DNA from: Vishniacozyma victoriae
Taxonomy: Eukaryota; Basidiomycota; Tremellomycetes; Tremellales; Bulleribasidiaceae
Direction: 5' to 3'
Length of the DNA: 64,000 nucleotides
Assembly (NCBI GenBank): GCA_017654735.1
Contig: JADPYG010000089.1
Coordinates: 196,001 to 260,000, forward strand
The translations under genes and the position numbers were made by a program. Shown here one piece after another: positions 9,401 to 23,167 of the stretch. How positions within the stretch are numbered: position 1 is the stretch's first letter; each line of letters begins with the position of its first letter. The notes under the pieces are model-generated. The model was not told the origin of the DNA, ran no database searches, and saw only the letters and a list, made by a program, of their open reading frames with translations.

Positions 9401-11182
9401 ATGGATCAAAGCGATGTTGAGCGAAGTCGTGGACGATCTAACGACGTACATAAAGCCCGAAATCCGCTCCTCGCGACAACAGCGTCACCTGCCAGTCCCT
9501 CGGAATATCTACGATTCGATCGTCGATCACATGAGGATGCGGGTACATCTCTAGCCAGAGTCCTGATCAAGTGCTCAATTGCTAGACATCGGATTGAATT
9601 CCGCGGATACGTCTCTTATCGAAGAGAATTTCTTATTAAAGGGGAGGATTTTGACTGCCATTTCGACAGTGTTCACGAAGTTACCAATGACCGAGAAAAT
9701 TACGCCAAGCTGAAGAAAGTCTGCAACATGGCAGCTTACGAGTTCGAGAATACATTTACAAGCAAGCAAGACAGCGATAGATCCTGTGAGCTGGTCGCTC
9801 GCAAATGCGCAGCGGCTTTGCAAAACTTTTACTCCAAGATCACCGACCCCAATTCTATCAATACTTTGTTCAGACCCGTCAAACCACAGTACCCCGCTTT
9901 TGAAGTAAACACAATCAGCACGGGGGGGACAGAGGCTACAGCCGATGACTTGATTGCTACGGCAATGGTGGGCAAAGAGGTTGTAAGTATGATGGCAAGG
10001 TCGCTCAAAGCCGATGACAAGCTGGACCTTAGACACGAGGTCGTGTGGGTGAACCCAGAAATAGCCGGCGAGGTCGGAGTGACTCGCGAGGTGATCTTAA
10101 GTCCCGGCTCATCCAAGGAACCGATGAATGCAGAGGAGAAAGAAACGCAGGCGAAGAAGAGGAAGGCCGAGTGGCAACGCAGGCAGAGGCAGATGAAGAG
10201 TGAACAAGAGGCTACCCTTGGATTGACCTTGACCGATACCGCCGGTTCGGTCGTTCCACTCGACTCTCGGGGATGGCCTGAACAGACATCTTCCCGCCGG
10301 GGTGCAGACATGAGTCCGTCCGGGATTCGCAAGAAGAAGTCATGTAACTTGAAAGAGGGCAAAGCGCGCGGGGCGAGCAGCAGTGAAAGAGCTAGTAGTA
10401 CCAGAAACCTCTCCCCCTTTCCGAATTCAAACAGATTCCCCGATAGCGAAGTGTCGCCAAACGGATCGACGGCTTTGTGGACACCTAAGAGCTTCGCAAA
10501 ATTCCTTGAAGCCCGGGACTCTCCTGACCAGACCTCATCACCTGGTTACTCCAATGGTTCCCACTCTCCTGGCCTCGAAGATTGGTCACATCACCCCGAC
10601 TACGTGACTGAACCGCACTATCTGCCCAACTCCGCTGTCAACCAACGTACTTTTGGCCAATATCCCCAGGCATCTGATTCTGTTTCGGATCACTTTAACC
10701 CTACAGTCTTACCACTTTACCCCGCAATTGGTACCCCAAACTCCAATTACCAAGCCTCATCCACCAAACCTGTTCACACTTCATTCACAGGACCACACAA
10801 CGGCCCATCCTACGGCCCGCCACAGCAACAGATGTTTCAATACCACAACAACACTTCCGAACATGCAGTGGCTGCGAGCCTTCCTTCTATCGGCTCGACC
10901 GATCAATTTGGTGGAAGCATCCCTACTCAAACTCTGAAACATCGCGATCTGGCTGAACGAATTGTGGACGATCCAAACCACGAGATGTTTTCTGAACACG
11001 AGATCAATTCAGCAGTATCAAACACAGCAAGGCTTCAACCAGCACCTGGATCTTTCAGTGGCCGAGATGTGGACAACTCATGGTCAAACAATCCGCAAAT
11101 CCTCCTCACTCCAGTAGAGATCGCCTCCGGACAACTGCTCGAAGATGATTCAGGACTTGACTGGGAGAACCAACTATGGTGA
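9401..11182 (+). CDS. Accessory-family protein A (novel Cys/FxG-domain family), intronless
   Basis: A single uninterrupted frame of 593 residues in a neighbourhood where genes carry an intron every 100-200 bp. I recognise no known family. Residues about 54-165 form the shared domain: the core VLIKCSIARHRIEFRGYV (hydrophobic-x-hydrophobic-x-C ... F-x-G), a helical stretch, and CELVARKCAAALQNF near its end. A VVWVNPE motif follows at about residue 212, then a Lys/Arg-rich helix ending in EATLG, then a long Ser/Pro/Gln/His-rich tail. The extreme C-terminus has PNHEMFSEHEI, matched by PNDMFTKEEI in protein B. The ATG at 9401 is the first in the frame. No signal peptide or membrane segment is seen; the basic segment would suit a nuclear protein (inference). 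Confidence 0.8.
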   Translation: MDQSDVERSRGRSNDVHKARNPLLATTASPASPSEYLRFDRRSHEDAGTSLARVLIKCSIARHRIEFRGYVSYRREFLIKGEDFDCHFDSVHEVTNDRENYAKLKKVCNMAAYEFENTFTSKQDSDRSCELVARKCAAALQNFYSKITDPNSINTLFRPVKPQYPAFEVNTISTGGTEATADDLIATAMVGKEVVSMMARSLKADDKLDLRHEVVWVNPEIAGEVGVTREVILSPGSSKEPMNAEEKETQAKKRKAEWQRRQRQMKSEQEATLGLTLTDTAGSVVPLDSRGWPEQTSSRRGADMSPSGIRKKKSCNLKEGKARGASSSERASSTRNLSPFPNSNRFPDSEVSPNGSTALWTPKSFAKFLEARDSPDQTSSPGYSNGSHSPGLEDWSHHPDYVTEPHYLPNSAVNQRTFGQYPQASDSVSDHFNPTVLPLYPAIGTPNSNYQASSTKPVHTSFTGPHNGPSYGPPQQQMFQYHNNTSEHAVAASLPSIGSTDQFGGSIPTQTLKHRDLAERIVDDPNHEMFSEHEINSAVSNTARLQPAPGSFSGRDVDNSWSNNPQILLTPVEIASGQLLEDDSGLDWENQLW

Positions 11183-11877
11183 GACAGAGATTCAGAAATG
11201 TGACACATGGGAACGCAAGGTCCGTTGGCTGAAGAACACCGGGTTAGCGTCGTGATGGTCAGTATTCACCATCAGCTCTGACAAGCCGGAGTTAAGATTT
11301 TCCTTTGTTTTTTCCTCGGCTTCATTGTATATATGTATCCTTCTCACATCATTGTAGTAAATGAATCAGCCGGCAACTTCAGGTATACGTCCGCATTTAT
11401 GGCCTTGTTTGGCACAAGTGAATTGTCACCGGCAGGTACGCAATTGCTGGTCTCCCCGCATTTGAGCTCGCAATGATGGGGACATACGTTGCTCGAAAGT
11501 TGTGTCTGTTTCCCTATGATCCATTGGCAAATTTTCATCATGTTCTGTATTGACCCACATTCTCAATTCTGGCTGACCATATTTTCGTCAGGTACTCGGC
11601 AGTCCGCCACGCAAGGCAGCCCTAAAGCGTCTTTCAAATTCCATTTTTAGGTCGCCAGTCATGCTCAGGGATCTCCAATACAAAGGAAAGCCCCTTCAAA
11701 GGAAAGCCCATGGATGAAACGATGTTTTTGGTCCAACCTTTGAATCATCCATCCTTTCATAGCTGTCTTGCAACCCTCAAAGCCCGATGTAGGTGAGAGC
11801 GTTGGCCACCGTTCCTGCTTTGTCATCACAATCACAAGAACTTTGAAGACACGACTGACTGGACTCAATTTACACAG
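11183..11877. other. Intergenic spacer between accessory genes A and B
   Basis: About 700 bp without a supported gene. It should hold the 3' UTR of A (TGTATATATG stretch near 11327) and the promoter of B. Nothing else stood out. Confidence 0.4.
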
Positions 11878-13608
11878 ATGAGCAGCCATCACACCCACGT
11901 CCCCACTTCTACACTTGAAGTCCTCGAGACCGCTGGATCTACCGCGTCACTAGACCCCAGAAGTAGGCCTCACCACGCAAGCGATTACCTTGAAGGCACG
12001 AATACCTGTATGAAGCGCGTGGCGCCTGAATCTTCTATCCAATCGGCAGATCACAGGTCCAACCTGGAATTTGAAGTGCTTCGACCCGGCGCTGCCGATA
12101 CCGGAGAAGAACCAGCATGGGAAGGGATGTCGGTGGTTATATCCTGCCGGTACGAAGAAGAAGGAGGATACATTTTTCGGGGTGAGTTGTGGCCAGGTGA
12201 ATGTTTCAAGGAAAGCATGGGCAAAAAGCAGGTCGATGAGTTTCATGACGCCTTCACAAGCGTGGTCAATCTACCGCACAATCGTGAAAAGCTCGACTCT
12301 TTGATGGTCTATGAGTCTGGGCGACAAATACCCCGGGAAGAATTGAGCTACAAATCCCGAAGATTCATCAAGACAACTGGGGAGAATCACGACCCGCAGC
12401 TGCTGGCCTCGGGCGATGTTACCGTTTTTCTTCGCAATATTGTTGCCGAATCCGAGCTCAAACAACCCAGAGACGGGACTGATTTTTTTGCAGTCCAGTA
12501 CCCACATTTTTACGAGGGTTTTCAACATGATCAAGATAGAGAGACCGTGGTGTGGGAAAAGGCAGAGAAGTCGTGGAAGACAAAACTTACGCGTCCGGAT
12601 ACAAAGATCACAGGAGATAGGATCAACAAAGACATGATCCCGGTGCTCCAAAACAACGACAGCGGGCTATTTGCAGCAAAATGGGAATACAAGGGCGACT
12701 TAGTGCCTCTGATACCAATGAAATTGGAGCCTCCTGATCCTGAGTTGAAGTACAAAAGAGAAAGACAGGCAAAAGCGCGCAGTAACCGCCGAGCGACGAA
12801 CAGTCAAAGTATACGGGAAAGTCCTTCAATTACCGGAGCCGAGGAACGGTATAGATTACAGAATGATCTTAATACCCTAAGGCCTCCTCACGAATCTATC
12901 CAACACCTCCAGGGACCCAGCCCCACAGCGCCAACCATGGCTTATCATCCGTCAAATGCATTGCACCCTTCCAGCCTTGCAGTATCTTGTCGATACCCGC
13001 ACTATTCTCAAGGCTACAGCATTGGTATGTCACACCTCGAAAACGGACCCCTACCTCATGGGTCGACACCTCAAGTCAATCATCCTTTCTTGAGTGATGT
13101 TCATTCCAATAATTCACCTTATCAGCTACAAATGTCCCACGTCTCGGACCAGAATCAGCCCTACCCTCATCACGCACACATCGCAAGCTTGCCATATCCC
13201 CCAGAAACTAGGACATCAACTCAGAGATTCGAGCCAAGACCCCGCGCTCATCAGTGGGATGTTTCACAGTCACCGCAGAGCAGCTTATTCCAATTCCCGC
13301 CGCAGCAGCAGACTTATCATGCCAACTCCAGCAGACACCTTGGGCAAAGTTTCGCAAGCCAGCCAGCTACAACTATCCATCCAGGTGAATTTCTCCCATG
13401 TGTCCCTCCAGGAAACCCGAATGATATGTTCACTAAGGAAGAGATCAGATTGGCATGCGAACTCGGAGATCAAGGTCACGGACAAGCCGACTATGATCTG
13501 AAGAATACACTCACACAACAAGTGTTTGCATCAAGGATCTCTTCTGAAGACGGCAACGGATCCATGCTTGACAACCCATGGCAGAGCCCAATGTCACGAG
13601 GCGGATGA
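11878..13608 (+). CDS. Accessory-family protein B, intronless
   Basis: Single frame of 576 residues, no intron, no known family. Shared domain at about residues 84-210: core MSVVISCRYEEEGGYIFRG (same hydrophobic-x-hydrophobic-x-C ... F-x-G pattern as A), a helical part, and HDPQLLASGDVTVFLRN at the position where A has CELVARKCAAALQNF. A basic segment (LKYKRERQAKARSNRR, about residue 300) precedes a His/Pro/Gln/Ser-rich tail. The C-terminus repeats the A-type motif (PNDMFTKEEI). Orientation, architecture and the two matching ends suggest A and B are diverged tandem duplicates. The ATG at 11878 opens the frame; a CT/AC-rich leader precedes it. Confidence 0.8.
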   Translation: MSSHHTHVPTSTLEVLETAGSTASLDPRSRPHHASDYLEGTNTCMKRVAPESSIQSADHRSNLEFEVLRPGAADTGEEPAWEGMSVVISCRYEEEGGYIFRGELWPGECFKESMGKKQVDEFHDAFTSVVNLPHNREKLDSLMVYESGRQIPREELSYKSRRFIKTTGENHDPQLLASGDVTVFLRNIVAESELKQPRDGTDFFAVQYPHFYEGFQHDQDRETVVWEKAEKSWKTKLTRPDTKITGDRINKDMIPVLQNNDSGLFAAKWEYKGDLVPLIPMKLEPPDPELKYKRERQAKARSNRRATNSQSIRESPSITGAEERYRLQNDLNTLRPPHESIQHLQGPSPTAPTMAYHPSNALHPSSLAVSCRYPHYSQGYSIGMSHLENGPLPHGSTPQVNHPFLSDVHSNNSPYQLQMSHVSDQNQPYPHHAHIASLPYPPETRTSTQRFEPRPRAHQWDVSQSPQSSLFQFPPQQQTYHANSSRHLGQSFASQPATTIHPGEFLPCVPPGNPNDMFTKEEIRLACELGDQGHGQADYDLKNTLTQQVFASRISSEDGNGSMLDNPWQSPMSRGG

Positions 13609-14164
13609 CAAAGTCAAAAGCTCCTGCCCTGATGGTATCTAGGGCGGTGCCGCCTCACAAATGGACGGGCCGTCAACAGTCCAGTCGTTGTTCGTCTTAC
13701 GAAGCAGTTCCTTTCCTAGCCTAGCCAGACCCCTTGTCTATCTCCCCTATATTCATGTATGCATACACATTGGCTGAGAAGCCCGACTCAGATTCAAGGA
13801 CCGCTTCGCCAACACGGACCCCAAATCACGTGACCGCTTTTACCGGCGACAACCTGATTGCTTGGCAATCACTCAACCTTCTCTTGGCTCTTCGACCCTG
13901 AATGGTCCAAAGCTTTGCTTCTAACCCTTTACACTCATTAACACTATACCAAGCCACCTACCTAGTCTGCTACCCTCCTCTCTCGTCGCGACGGGCGGGG
14001 AGGTCTTGGCTTGGCCTTGATGCACAGCTGAGTTATGGTTTTGGGCCTTGCGCGATGCTTTGATCAAATCTAAAGTCACTCACCGATCTGCAGTCTACTT
14101 CTACTCCTACTCTACTTTGAACTGACTTTGTTTTTATTACAACATTACCCAACATCAATAGCTT
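13609..14164. other. Intergenic region upstream of the KRE6-like gene
   Basis: Contains a short GCCCT...AGGGC hairpin at about 13627-13646, likely in the 3' flank of gene B, and TCACGTGA at 13826-13833, a strong bHLH-type site about 330 bp before the next start codon. CT-rich tracts near 14090-14125 look like a transcription start region. Confidence 0.4.
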
Positions 14165-16687
14165 ATGCCGGGAAGAGATTGGGGATCTACGCCCACACCA
14201 ACTAGTTATAATCGATTATCGAATTCTGGGTCAACAAGGGGATTATTAGGGAATACGGACGATATGTCTAGGAGTGATTCACATCAATCATTACTTACGG
14301 GAGAAGACAGGGTACGTTTCCTCTCTCATCAACATCACTCCACCTACATAGCCTCGACCCTCTTTGATAGTCAAGAAATAGTAGAATAGCTGACATCCAG
14401 CGAATCCCGGCATCCCAAGTAGGCCAAGGAGCCCGATACGGTCCCTCTTCATCATTCAATACCCGAACATCAGTCGCTTCCTCTTCCATAAATCTAAGAG
14501 GCAGCGATAGGTCACCACCAGCTCCATCAGCGAGCGATACGAATTTCTACCCTGGAGATCCAAATGATTGGAGTAAAGAGGATGATGATCATCTACATAA
14601 TTATGATCCGAAAGATCGACGGGTAAGGTTTCCAGGCTGACAGGCCGTCAAATATGGATATAGCTGATGACTAGGGAGGAGGAACAATCTTCACTACGAG
14701 AGGAGTAGCAAATATCGGGTGCCTAGCGATATTAGCAATAGGTACAATCGCTTTATTCGCCGGATACCCAATCATTGCTCATTTCACTTCTTCTTCACTT
14801 TCAACAAATGGAGCTTATAACCTTGGTGGAATCAATGCGACTGGTCAAGTACCTGATATACCGGGTATGCCGAGGATGATTGATCCGGATACACCTCAGG
14901 AGTTTATGACGAGGACTGGATTTGATGGGAATAGTGATTGGGAGCTTGTATTTAGTGATGAGTTCAATGAGGACGGAAGGACGTTTTATGAGGGAGATGA
15001 TCCGTTCTGGCAGGGTGAGTCCGAGAGTTCGTGTTCGCGTAGCGAACGAGGACGAGTCAGCGGTGCGAGGAGTCGGACTATTTTCGAGACGCTTAGCGTT
15101 GAGTATGATAGTACCGGTATCAGACCTTAATCAGGTACTGGTACACTCCTTGTGACCCTCGTCCTCGGTGCTATCGCACCTCAACATGTTCGCCCGCTAA
15201 CATCAGGTGTCGACCTACACTACTGGGGAACGGTCGATTTTGAATACTACCACCCCTCAGCAGCAACGACCAAAGACGGTAATCTCGTCATAACAATCTC
15301 TCAAGAAGACATCGGCAACCTAAATTTCAAATCAGCAATGCTCCAATCATGGAACAAACTCTGTTTTCAAAACAATTTTTATATCGAAGTAAACGTTCAA
15401 TATCCCGGAACACCGGATATTACTGGTTTCTGGCCTGGTGTTTGGACCATGGGAAATTTAGGCAGGCCGGGATATGGAGCTACTAATGAAGGAACTTGGC
15501 CTTATTCTTATGATTCTTGTGATGCTGGGACGATGCCTAATCAGACTTGGGCGAATATGACGGGTCCTACCGCTGCTTTGACTACGGGCACGGAAGGGAA
15601 TAATGGGATTTTGTCTTTGTAAGTCTGCCGCCGTCAGGCGGTGCTAGGCGGTTTTGGAGTCGGGTTGAGCTGGCTCGACCTGTTGACACACCCAATACCC
15701 GGATATGTGCTGATACCAGCCTCCCCGGACAACGATTATCCGCATGTACGTGTCCAGGAGAAGACCACCCTGGTCCAAACGTCAACGTCGGTCGATCCGC
15801 CCCAGAAGTCGATATCGTCGAAGCCCAAATCGACGTCGGTAGGACCCCCTGGACAGGAGTAGTATCCCAATCACTCCAACTAGCTCCCTTTGACGATTAC
15901 TACCTCATCCCCGATAACACCACTCGATCAGTCACTATCGCAAATCCCCGATATACACGTGCAAACGGATGGGTTGGAGGAGAATTCCAACAAGCCGCTA
16001 GTCATTTGACCGATATCGAACGGGATTCGTATAGAATGACTGGAGGAGGGTTCACGCAATGGGGATTCGAATTACATGCTGAGCCTGAGAATAGGGAGAA
16101 TGGGTATATTACCTGGGTTGGGGGTGGAAGGGAGGCTTGGACATTGAGGAATTCGGCCATTGGGCCAAATCCAAGGGTCGATGTAGGGCAGAGGTTGATT
16201 CCGGAGGAACCTATGGCTATGGTGAGTCTACTTGGCCTGAGTTCGAAGGACGAGGCCGTATCATAAGAGGACGAGACTAGGTGAAGACATATACTATATT
16301 ATCACAAACCTGGTCTCGTCTCACGTGTCGGTCGTCATGGACTATGCTGATCCCAGGTGCTCAATTGCGGAATGTCAAACAATTGGCAAAACGTAGATTT
16401 CGCCAACCTCCCAATGCCCGATACATTCCTAATCGACTATGTACGAGTGTGGCAACGACCTGGATTCGGTAGTATAGGTTGCGATCCCGCTAGTCACCCC
16501 ACTAAGGATTATATCGATAGTCATCCTGAGGCATATCAGAATCAGAATAATACCTTATGGGCATCCGCTGGATATGATTGGCCTGTGAGTCATTGATAGA
16601 GTTTCGCTTTGGCGATTCCTGAGTTCTTGTGTTGAGTGTAGAGCAGAGCTGACGGTGTAGAAAAACAGGTTGAATGGTGGATGTTAG
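14165..16687 (+). CDS. KRE6/SKN1-type beta-glucan synthesis protein (GH16)
   Basis: Seven exons (14165-14311, 14401-14622, 14675-15014, 15207-15618, 15720-16221, 16357-16584, 16661-16687) give 625 residues. It is a type II membrane protein: a disordered Ser-rich cytosolic N-terminus of about 125 residues, one membrane span (CLAILAIGTIALFAGYPII), then a luminal GH16-like domain. Landmarks are ELVFSDEFN, FWQGVDLHYWGT, WPGVWTMGNLGRPGYGATNEG, FLPGQRLSACTCPGEDHPGP and the active-site motif EVDIVE with E403 and E408. KRE6 and SKN1 act in the secretory pathway and are needed for cell-wall beta-1,6-glucan; they resemble transglycosylases. Intron 3 (15015-15206) holds a GTTCGCGTAGCGAAC hairpin. The last exon encodes only eight residues. 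The gene converges on the DJ-1/PfpI gene. Confidence 0.94.
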
Positions 16688-17048
16688 GGAGCTTGAAAAT
16701 TGGACCCAGGGATGTAGCGATAGGGGAGAAGGGGTTGGGGACGTGATCAGTCGGCGGAAAGAACGATCAGGTAAACAGGATCGGATCAGGCAGGAACAGA
16801 GAGTAGGGGAACAGAGCATATTTCGCAGGACGAGATGAGAGGAAGAGAGCGATATATGTACATGCTACGATACAACGATTAGAGGACTTTGCGATGTATT
16901 TTATACCCAAATGTTTTCACTTCTCGCCTTCCATGTCGTCTGTTATTCCCGATCTGTACCAAAGGATCTATACCAGTTTGTAGTAATCCGCCCAAGGATC
17001 TTCGTTCTGGTCGGAGGCACTGATATCAGCTCTAAACCTGCCGAAGGG
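16688..17048. other. Convergent 3' spacer
   Basis: About 360 bp between the stop codons of the KRE6-like (+) and DJ-1/PfpI (-) genes. Only 3' UTR sequence is expected; no exon seen. Confidence 0.4.
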
Positions 17049-17845
17049 TCATGATACGCACATGACCTCCGTAACGCCTAGCAAGTCATCCGACATTGCT
17101 TTCCCCTCCTCCTGACCGACGTATAATTCTACCCAGTGTCTGACAAATGCGGCTGCCATATCGATACCAGCTGTTACACCGGATGAAGTCCAGAATTTGT
17201 TCGATACCACCCATCTGTCGTTTAGCTTATCTGTTCTGTAGTAGGGTAGTCTTAGCTCACCTTGCTTTAGGGACCCAGATGACTCCCAGGTCTTTTGTTT
17301 GCTCCTGCTATAAGCTATCATGCCATGGAGCCCAACGAGAGAAAAGGGAAGAAGGGTGACGTACTAACACTGATGCGAAAGCTCTCTTGTTACATGTCGC
17401 TTTCTCCCCTTTTAGGAGGCCTGTCGCCGACAGGAGCCATGAACCGGTACATACTAACCCATCAGCACATTTTGTATCCTATCGAAGAGGAAGACGTACC
17501 AGTGAACACGAACCGACACTTTGGAACAACCTCCACCAGGAAATCCCTACACGATTGATTACTCTCAAACCATGGCCTAGCCCCTTGTCCACCAGGAATG
17601 AGCACTGCATCCCATTCTTGCGATTTTGCAGTATCAAAAGTCACTTCCGGAGTCACCATCATTCCATTCGACTGCTTGATTGAGGTCAAGGCATCTCCCA
17701 CGATTACAATCTTGACCGAGGGGATTGATTCTGGTTTAGAACCCTCATTTCGGGATAGAGTATTGAGGATATCTAGGGGCCCTACCCAGTCTAGGGCCAT
17801 TGCTTCTGGGAAGATCGTGATCGCAATTCGGAGGGGTGCGGTCAT
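17049..17845 (-). CDS. DJ-1/PfpI family protein (class I glutamine amidotransferase-like)
   Basis: Four exons (17845-17500, 17453-17365, 17304-17261, 17214-17049) encode 214 residues. The fold markers are the N-terminal FPEAMALDWVGPLDIL, the DAVLIPGGQGARP turn, the nucleophile elbow VCTGSWLLSATGLLKG with the candidate catalytic cysteine, and the C-terminal SSGVTAGIDMAAAFV block typical of AraC-type or isonitrile-hydratase-like members. The substrate cannot be told from sequence; relatives include isonitrile hydratases, glyoxalase III-like enzymes and stress proteins. All junctions keep phase. It shares an 830-bp divergent promoter region with the GMC oxidoreductase. Confidence 0.88.
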
Positions 17846-21458
<3,613 letters not shown>

Positions 21459-21982
21459 TCATAGTCGACTCTGATGTTTGGATGATAATGGGGAGGATGA
21501 TTTTGATGAAGTAGGGCAAGGGACTGTTTGATGATTTGTTTGGACTTCTTGTCATATATCGCATACGCTCTGCTCTGCTTTGTGCTACTTATGTAGACGC
21601 TATATAGATTTTTAACGACAATGCATCGTACACGACAACTCTGTGGGAGAGCTATCGCTAATATCAATGAGCCCTGATTTAGGGGATCCAGGTATGCTGT
21701 GCATGATAGATTGATAGACTAAGCTGCAATAGATTATACATTTTTGGCGTTTGTGCAATCTGCAAACTTGGGTCTTTCGGCATACAGCTTCATCGTCCAG
21801 TCCACGTCCGTCGACGAAGTAGGTGCATGCGATTAATTGTCGTAGAGCGGCTCGCGAGTCGTGGTGGTGTTCATGGATCGTTGGTGATGATCGTAATATG
21901 TCGTTGGGGTACAGAGCGGTGGGGCATACCAGCTATTCCAGCGTGGCCTATACCCAACCATAGTCTGTTTTTGACCGAATTA
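21459..21982. other. Convergent 3' spacer
   Basis: About 520 bp between the GMC (+) and ARL2 (-) stop codons. No exon or RNA gene recognised. Confidence 0.4.
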
Positions 21983-22911
21983 TCATGCAGTCGTCGCTGT
22001 TGGTAGAGTCGAGATCGTAGGTAGACCCGGTATCGAGGTAGTAGTAGAATTAGAGTCGCTCCAATATAATCGCCCAGCAACTTCTTTGATCATCCAATCC
22101 ATCCCTCCATCCAATCCAGCACCCGTCACAGCCGAACATGAGTGGATAGCCCATTTATGACTGACGATAGAGGGCAGGTCCAATCCCTAAATATCAGCTT
22201 GTCCCTATAATGTAGAGTGAGTGCAAGCTTACATCCCTAATCTCCTCTAAAGTCATTGAACCGCTCATATCCTGTTTATTCGCGAATACCAATAAAGTAG
22301 CTCCTGATAGTCTCTAAATCGTCAGCTTCGACGAAGAGGAGTGGGGAAGCTGACCTCTTCTCCAAGCAGTGTTTTCAATTCCTCCTTACAATCTCTCACC
22401 CTTAAGCGATCGGAGGAATCTACGACCCAGACTACTGCATCTGTTGATTCAAAGTAATTTCTCCAATATGGACGGAGGGTTCGCTGACCTCCTACATCCC
22501 ATATATTGAGAGTGTAGCTATTTTTTTCAGCTCCTATCATGGTACAGCAGTGCGAGAATGGAAGAAGATGGAGCATCAGAAAGGGGAAACTCACCCATGT
22601 CGGATATGGGTTTTGATATTGAATCCAAGCGTGGGTGATATACTTGAGATATCCTCGCCAACCAGTCTCTTGAGGATAGTAGTCTTTCCAGCGTTATCTA
22701 ATCCACTGGTTCATTAGCCCAGGCCTCATGTCGATGAGATACTTGAGAGCGTGATTTGGTATTGGAGAAAGTGTTTTAAAAGAAAGATGTTGTAGACGTA
22801 CAGGAAAAGAACTCTCATTTCCTTTGATTTCGCTTTATTCTTTCGGATTATAGTCAACAGTCCTATACATATGAGTCTCTTGATATGCCAGTGAAGGGGA
22901 TACTTACCCAT
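21983..22911 (-). CDS. ARL2: ARF-like small GTPase ARL2
   Basis: Six exons (22911-22908, 22862-22802, 22705-22595, 22517-22355, 22313-22233, 22186-21983) give 207 residues. It starts [18 protein letters not shown], diagnostic for ARL2, followed by GLDNAGKTT (P-loop), [11 protein letters not shown] (switch I), WDVGGQ (switch II) and ANKQD (guanine specificity). ARL2 works with tubulin cofactors in tubulin folding and microtubule integrity. The C-terminus is about 20 residues longer than usual and rich in Ser/Thr/Pro. The first coding exon is four nucleotides (ATGG), required to produce Gly2. The intron 4 donor is the weak GTCAGC, but phase and family alignment both demand this site. Confidence 0.93.
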
Positions 22912-23167
22912 GTTCACTTGTTTTGTAGCTTGATGGAAGTAGAGAGGGAGTCACAGGATTCATGCAGAGTAAAGACGCGTTGGTGGAGGTCCTGGTGGAT
23001 GTGGCGGCAGGCGGTGGTGGCAAGATCCCGCTTTGACGACGCATTGAGGAGACTTAGTAACTTGCATATGCACACGGGCAAATGAACAATAGGCTTTATA
23101 CATTGACCTCACAGGCCACTTAGAGATAATAACATATATACAGGTGTGGCGACGAAAGATGTCAGTC

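Noticed and set aside
16322..16327. CACGTG in the KRE6-like intron 5 region
   Set aside because: Lies inside an intron of a coding gene, so a promoter role has no support.
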